This document shows positions 48,763 through 51,281 of a stretch of 51,281 nt of DNA, in pieces (position 1 is the first letter of the stretch; each line of letters begins with the position of its first letter). Source of the stretch: an uncultured Bacteroidales bacterium (GTDB lineage: Bacteria; Bacteroidota; Bacteroidia; Bacteroidales; P3). The notes under the pieces were generated by a model. That model worked only from the letters and a program-made list of their open reading frames with translations, searched no databases and had not been told where the DNA came from. The position numbers and the translations under genes were made by a program. The DNA is taken from the NCBI GenBank assembly GCA_900318835.1, contig ONLW01000020.1, forward strand, positions 1-51,281. The letters are read 5' to 3'.

Positions 48763-49709
48763 AACGCTTACTTATCCTTCTGTGCCTGTTTACTGCCATC
48801 GGCGTACAGGCACAGGGTTGTTTGAAGGGCACCGTCACCGATGCCAAGACCGGTGAGCCGCTGCCTTTTATCGATGTAACCGTCTTCCAAGACGGCAAGC
48901 AGGTTCACCATGGAGTGACCGACTGGGACGGTCTCTTTACCATCAAGCCTCTACCGGAAGGCAAGTACGATGTGCTAATAAGCTTTGTCGGATACCTGCC
49001 GTACAAAAAAGAAGGTGTCAAAATCTTAGCCACAGGATTTACTATGCTGGATATTAAGTTGACACCCGCGGCTACATGGCAAAGCAGTGTTTCCCAGGAA
49101 CCGAAGATGCTCCCGCTGCTGGAATACGAGGTCGCAGACAGCGGTCTGGCAATGCTGCTTGTCCGTGTCATCGAGGGCAAGGAACATACCTACTTCTGGT
49201 CCGAAGGGCCACGCAAACCAGAGCACTCCCCTGAAGGCACATGCCTCAACCTCTTCATAATGACAGAGCCACGCATCGACACCACCTTCGACACTGTGTC
49301 ACATAGATACAACACACTGTACATGCTCTACAATTTCTACAACGTGGAGATGAAAGAATACTACGGCCAGGAGGTGGTAATTCCGTCAATGCCACAGCCT
49401 TTGAACAATAATGCGCCAGTCTTCTCGTTCGATAGCACTTCGACGACCGTGGAAGTATACTCGACCTATAATCCTCAGACATTTACCGACGGCACATACG
49501 GATTTTTAGAATACCGTGGCATCATCTTTTTCATCCAGATGCCACCCGAAGCAATCGACACACACTTACTTCGTCCTGTGAAGAACAGCCAACGCAATTT
49601 CAAGTACGCCGCGCTGCTACCGTGGGCACGCTATGACCCACGCACATGGACATATACCCACCAGCAGGGCTATTGGTACCGATGGCGGGAACTGCCGAGT
49701 GGCTACTAA
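48759..49709 (+). CDS. Secreted protein with carboxypeptidase regulatory-like domain
   Basis: 316 residues. Signal peptide (MKRLLILLCLFTAIGVQAQ), then GCLKGTVTDAKTGEPLPFID and GVTDWDGLFTIKPLPEGKYD...SFVGYLPYKKE, the CarboxypepD_reg-like Ig fold common at the start of SusC-type receptors and other Bacteroidota envelope proteins. No TonB box, plug or barrel follows; the rest (about 105-316) is not recognised and ends in aromatic residues. It is coupled to the DUF2442 gene by a 4-base overlap, an unusual combination for a TA-like pair. Ends with no gap to the convergent nuclease gene. Confidence 0.8.
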   Translation: MKRLLILLCLFTAIGVQAQGCLKGTVTDAKTGEPLPFIDVTVFQDGKQVHHGVTDWDGLFTIKPLPEGKYDVLISFVGYLPYKKEGVKILATGFTMLDIKLTPAATWQSSVSQEPKMLPLLEYEVADSGLAMLLVRVIEGKEHTYFWSEGPRKPEHSPEGTCLNLFIMTEPRIDTTFDTVSHRYNTLYMLYNFYNVEMKEYYGQEVVIPSMPQPLNNNAPVFSFDSTSTTVEVYSTYNPQTFTDGTYGFLEYRGIIFFIQMPPEAIDTHLLRPVKNSQRNFKYAALLPWARYDPRTWTYTHQQGYWYRWRELPSGY

Positions 49710-50372
49710 CTAAAACAAAGACATTTGTCTTACCCCCAAGGCACAGTAGTGCTGGTAAGGGCAGGCGTAGGGTTCCAGACAGTGTTGGCCTGTGGGTGTG
49801 GCGGGTTCACCGTGACGCAGGACCTCCTTCATGGCGGCGATATTACGGGCTATCTCATCGTGCTGCGCCTGTAAGGCATCGGAGAGTTCCTCTTTGATAA
49901 AATTGCCATTGCCGTCGTTATAGACCACTGAGAAGGCAGCCACTTCCCGACAATGGGAAATGACATAGTGTTGCAGGGCGGCGTCGCGCTTGTATGTCTC
50001 ACTCAGTACGTTTCCACTCTTCACTTCATAGACTTCCAAGCGTCCATCCTTCCGCTTATGCACCACGTCGGCAAGGACTAGCACATCGTCATAAGAAAAG
50101 CCAGCTTCGAACAAATCCACCTCTTCCTCCTTGTCCAACAGTTGTGACGTCCGCTCGGGGTAGGCGTCCACGTTGCGCTTCAGCTCGGCGGAGAGGTCTA
50201 TGCCGTCTGGGAAGGTGGCCTTGAAGGCGTACTCGAAGTCGCGGCCACGGTCGAAGCGCTGCATCTGCTCACGCGTGTACTTTGCCAGGCGCGGGTTGTG
50301 CACGTCGAGCCACAGGGCGCGGTCGCACTGAAGCCCACGGATGTACTTGCTCTTGCTCAGCAGATGTGACAT
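49710..50372 (-). CDS. Cas4/RecB-like PD-(D/E)XK nuclease with iron-sulfur cysteines
   Basis: 220 residues. LSKSKYIRGLQCDRALWLD carries the first conserved Cys; nuclease motifs are GRDFEYAFKATFP, VLVLADVVHKR (Asp), LEVYEVKSG (Glu-x-Lys) and ALQHYVISHC (Q-x-x-Y). The end has CLEPYACPYQHYC with three more cysteines, so four in total can bind a 4Fe-4S cluster, as in Cas4, AddB and DUF2779 proteins. No cas genes or CRISPR array nearby. It is coupled to the LOG-family gene by a 16-base overlap. Role in DNA repair or defence is likely but unproved. Confidence 0.85.
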   Translation of the reverse strand: MSHLLSKSKYIRGLQCDRALWLDVHNPRLAKYTREQMQRFDRGRDFEYAFKATFPDGIDLSAELKRNVDAYPERTSQLLDKEEEVDLFEAGFSYDDVLVLADVVHKRKDGRLEVYEVKSGNVLSETYKRDAALQHYVISHCREVAAFSVVYNDGNGNFIKEELSDALQAQHDEIARNIAAMKEVLRHGEPATPTGQHCLEPYACPYQHYCALGVRQMSLF

Positions 50373-50914
50373 AGCACTTCGTCTACGGTTGCGGCGGCGA
50401 TTAGGCCGGCGGTGGTGCGCATGAGGCCTTCGTCGTGGGCGCGCTGTATCTGGGCGAGGAAGGGGTCGAAGTAGCCGTCGATATTCAGTAGTATCATGGG
50501 CTTCGGCTGATAGCTGCCGTCAAGAACGCGTTTGCCGTCGACTATTTGCAGCTGATTGGCCACCATAACCTCGGCGACCTCGTCGAGGGTGCCGATGCCG
50601 CCGGGGAGGGCGACGAAGGCGTCGCTGTGGGCGATGAGGTATTCCTTGCGCTCGGCCATGGTGCTGACGCGGACGAGCTCGGTGACGCGCTGCGAGTGGA
50701 TGATGTCGTCGCTGAATAGGTTGGGGATGACGCCGACGACGCGCCCCCCCTCCTCGAGCGCGGCACCGCTGACCACGCCCATGAGGCCGAGATTGCTGCC
50801 GCCATAGACGAGGGTGTGTCCCTCCTGGGCGATGCGGCGGCCGAGGGCGGCGGCGGCCTCGATGATTTCCTTGTTGCGCGGCAGCGACGAGCCGCAAAAG
50901 ACTGCTATGTGCAT
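50357..50914 (-). CDS. LOG-family nucleotide phosphoribohydrolase-like protein
   Basis: 185 residues from ATG 50914 (MHIAVFCGSS), chosen because the upstream MKMGNK is atypical. Rossmann fold with VYGGSNLGLMGVV and the PGGIGTLDEVAEVM motif (PGGxGTxxE) of the LOG (cytokinin riboside monophosphate phosphoribohydrolase, TIGR00730) family, which cleaves the N-glycosidic bond of nucleoside monophosphates. The physiological substrate in bacteria is often unclear. Overlaps the nuclease gene downstream by 16 bases, so both are one unit. Confidence 0.92.
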   Translation of the reverse strand: MHIAVFCGSSLPRNKEIIEAAAALGRRIAQEGHTLVYGGSNLGLMGVVSGAALEEGGRVVGVIPNLFSDDIIHSQRVTELVRVSTMAERKEYLIAHSDAFVALPGGIGTLDEVAEVMVANQLQIVDGKRVLDGSYQPKPMILLNIDGYFDPFLAQIQRAHDEGLMRTTAGLIAAATVDEVLCHIC

Positions 50915-50938
50915 TTTATTTCCCATTTTCAATCGTTT

Positions 50939-51281
50939 TCATTCCTCCACCCGCACCTTCTTCGACTGGTTGTCGCGGGCGAAGCGGCGGCTGAACTTGA
51001 CACCCATCGTGGCGCCGAGGGTCCAGGTGAGGCGGTCGGCGGTCAGGTCGTCGTCGACGGCCACGGTGCGGATGGGCCGCGAGGGGTCCTTGGCGTGCGC
51101 CTCGGTGGTCTCGCGCAGGATGTCGGCGTCGCTCACCGAGCCGCTGACCTTGGGGTAGAAGCTCACCAGCTTGTCGCCGCGGGCGTCGGCCAGCGTCACG
51201 CGGTTGCCCTCGAGCATCTCCTCGCCGACCACCTCGGCGACGGCGGCGATGACGGCCTGCACCTCGTAGCTCTTGAATCCG
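50939..51281 (-). CDS. HU-like DNA-binding protein (partial)
   Basis: Runs off the window edge, so the N-terminus is missing; the visible part is at least 113 residues. It shows YEVQAVIAAVAEVVGEEMLEG, GNRVTLADARGDKLVSFYP and ITEAHAKDPSRPI-type residues followed by TWTLGATMGVKFSRRFA. The helical opening and arm-like strands are like the HU/IHF-related proteins of Bacteroidota, as is the remnant at 29596-30063, but similarity is weaker. Located 24 bases upstream of the LOG gene in the same direction. Confidence is moderate because the family is inferred from pattern only. Confidence 0.5.
   Translation of the reverse strand, partial: GFKSYEVQAVIAAVAEVVGEEMLEGNRVTLADARGDKLVSFYPKVSGSVSDADILRETTEAHAKDPSRPIRTVAVDDDLTADRLTWTLGATMGVKFSRRFARDNQSKKVRVEE

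Overview
The window looks like chromosome of a Bacteroidales bacterium of moderate GC, probably an uncultured gut or rumen lineage (order inferred, genus not resolvable). Supports: recurrent Bacteroidota promoters with a TAnnTTTG -7 box, no consistent Shine-Dalgarno sites, a C10 peptidase with a type IX secretion (T9SS) C-terminal domain, the Bacteroidota-only small protein DUF4295 behind rpmG, fimbrillin-like and PCMD lipoproteins, and an adjacent glycine-lipid acyltransferase pair (glsB/glsA). No rRNA, CRISPR array, transposase, integrase or phage gene was seen.

Layout. 0-8 kb: tail of a DUF6266-like gene, msrA, tRNA-Leu(TAG), an asparagine-synthetase-B-like secreted protein, then a tight plus-strand run of a seven-bladed propeller protein, a DsbD-type reductase and a secreted C10 protease, closed by initiator tRNA-Met. 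8-14.5 kb: pepD and a set of lipoproteins and envelope proteins. 14.5-25 kb: purL with an acyltransferase, a lipoprotein glutathione peroxidase divergent from a secreted C1 peptidase, a GxxExxY gene boxed in by inverted repeats, murB and a MATE transporter. 25-32.2 kb is accessory: two fimbrillin paralogues (one out of frame at a poly-A tract) with a small peptide gene, an M20 amidohydrolase, a two-gene islet (PD-(D/E)XK-like protein plus an unknown protein) abutting a 5'-truncated HU-like gene, and a toxin-antitoxin pair whose toxin carries an in-frame stop. 32-47 kb is mostly core: ileS, DUF4295, rpmG, pfkA, flavodoxin, purH-mreB, dacB, yihA, glsB-glsA, cstA. 47-51.3 kb: envelope proteins, a DUF4160-DUF2442 pair, a Cas4-like nuclease, a LOG-family hydrolase and the end of an HU-like gene.

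The most unusual property is the density of short repeat families. At least five intergenic copies of a long palindrome built on CCAACTCCTACC/GGTAGGAGTTGG occur. Several 8-10 nt unit arrays (AAAGGTGAA, TTTAATGGG, TTTTCAATT, CTAGTTTTA) sit both between genes and inside essential genes, where they encode parts of signal peptides, a beta-barrel strand, a PurL linker, the MsrA C-terminus, the MurB start codon and the MATE stop codon. The best candidate for an undescribed system is the GxxExxY gene bracketed by inverted ACAAC-rich repeats that each carry a hairpin with covarying stem and constant loop.
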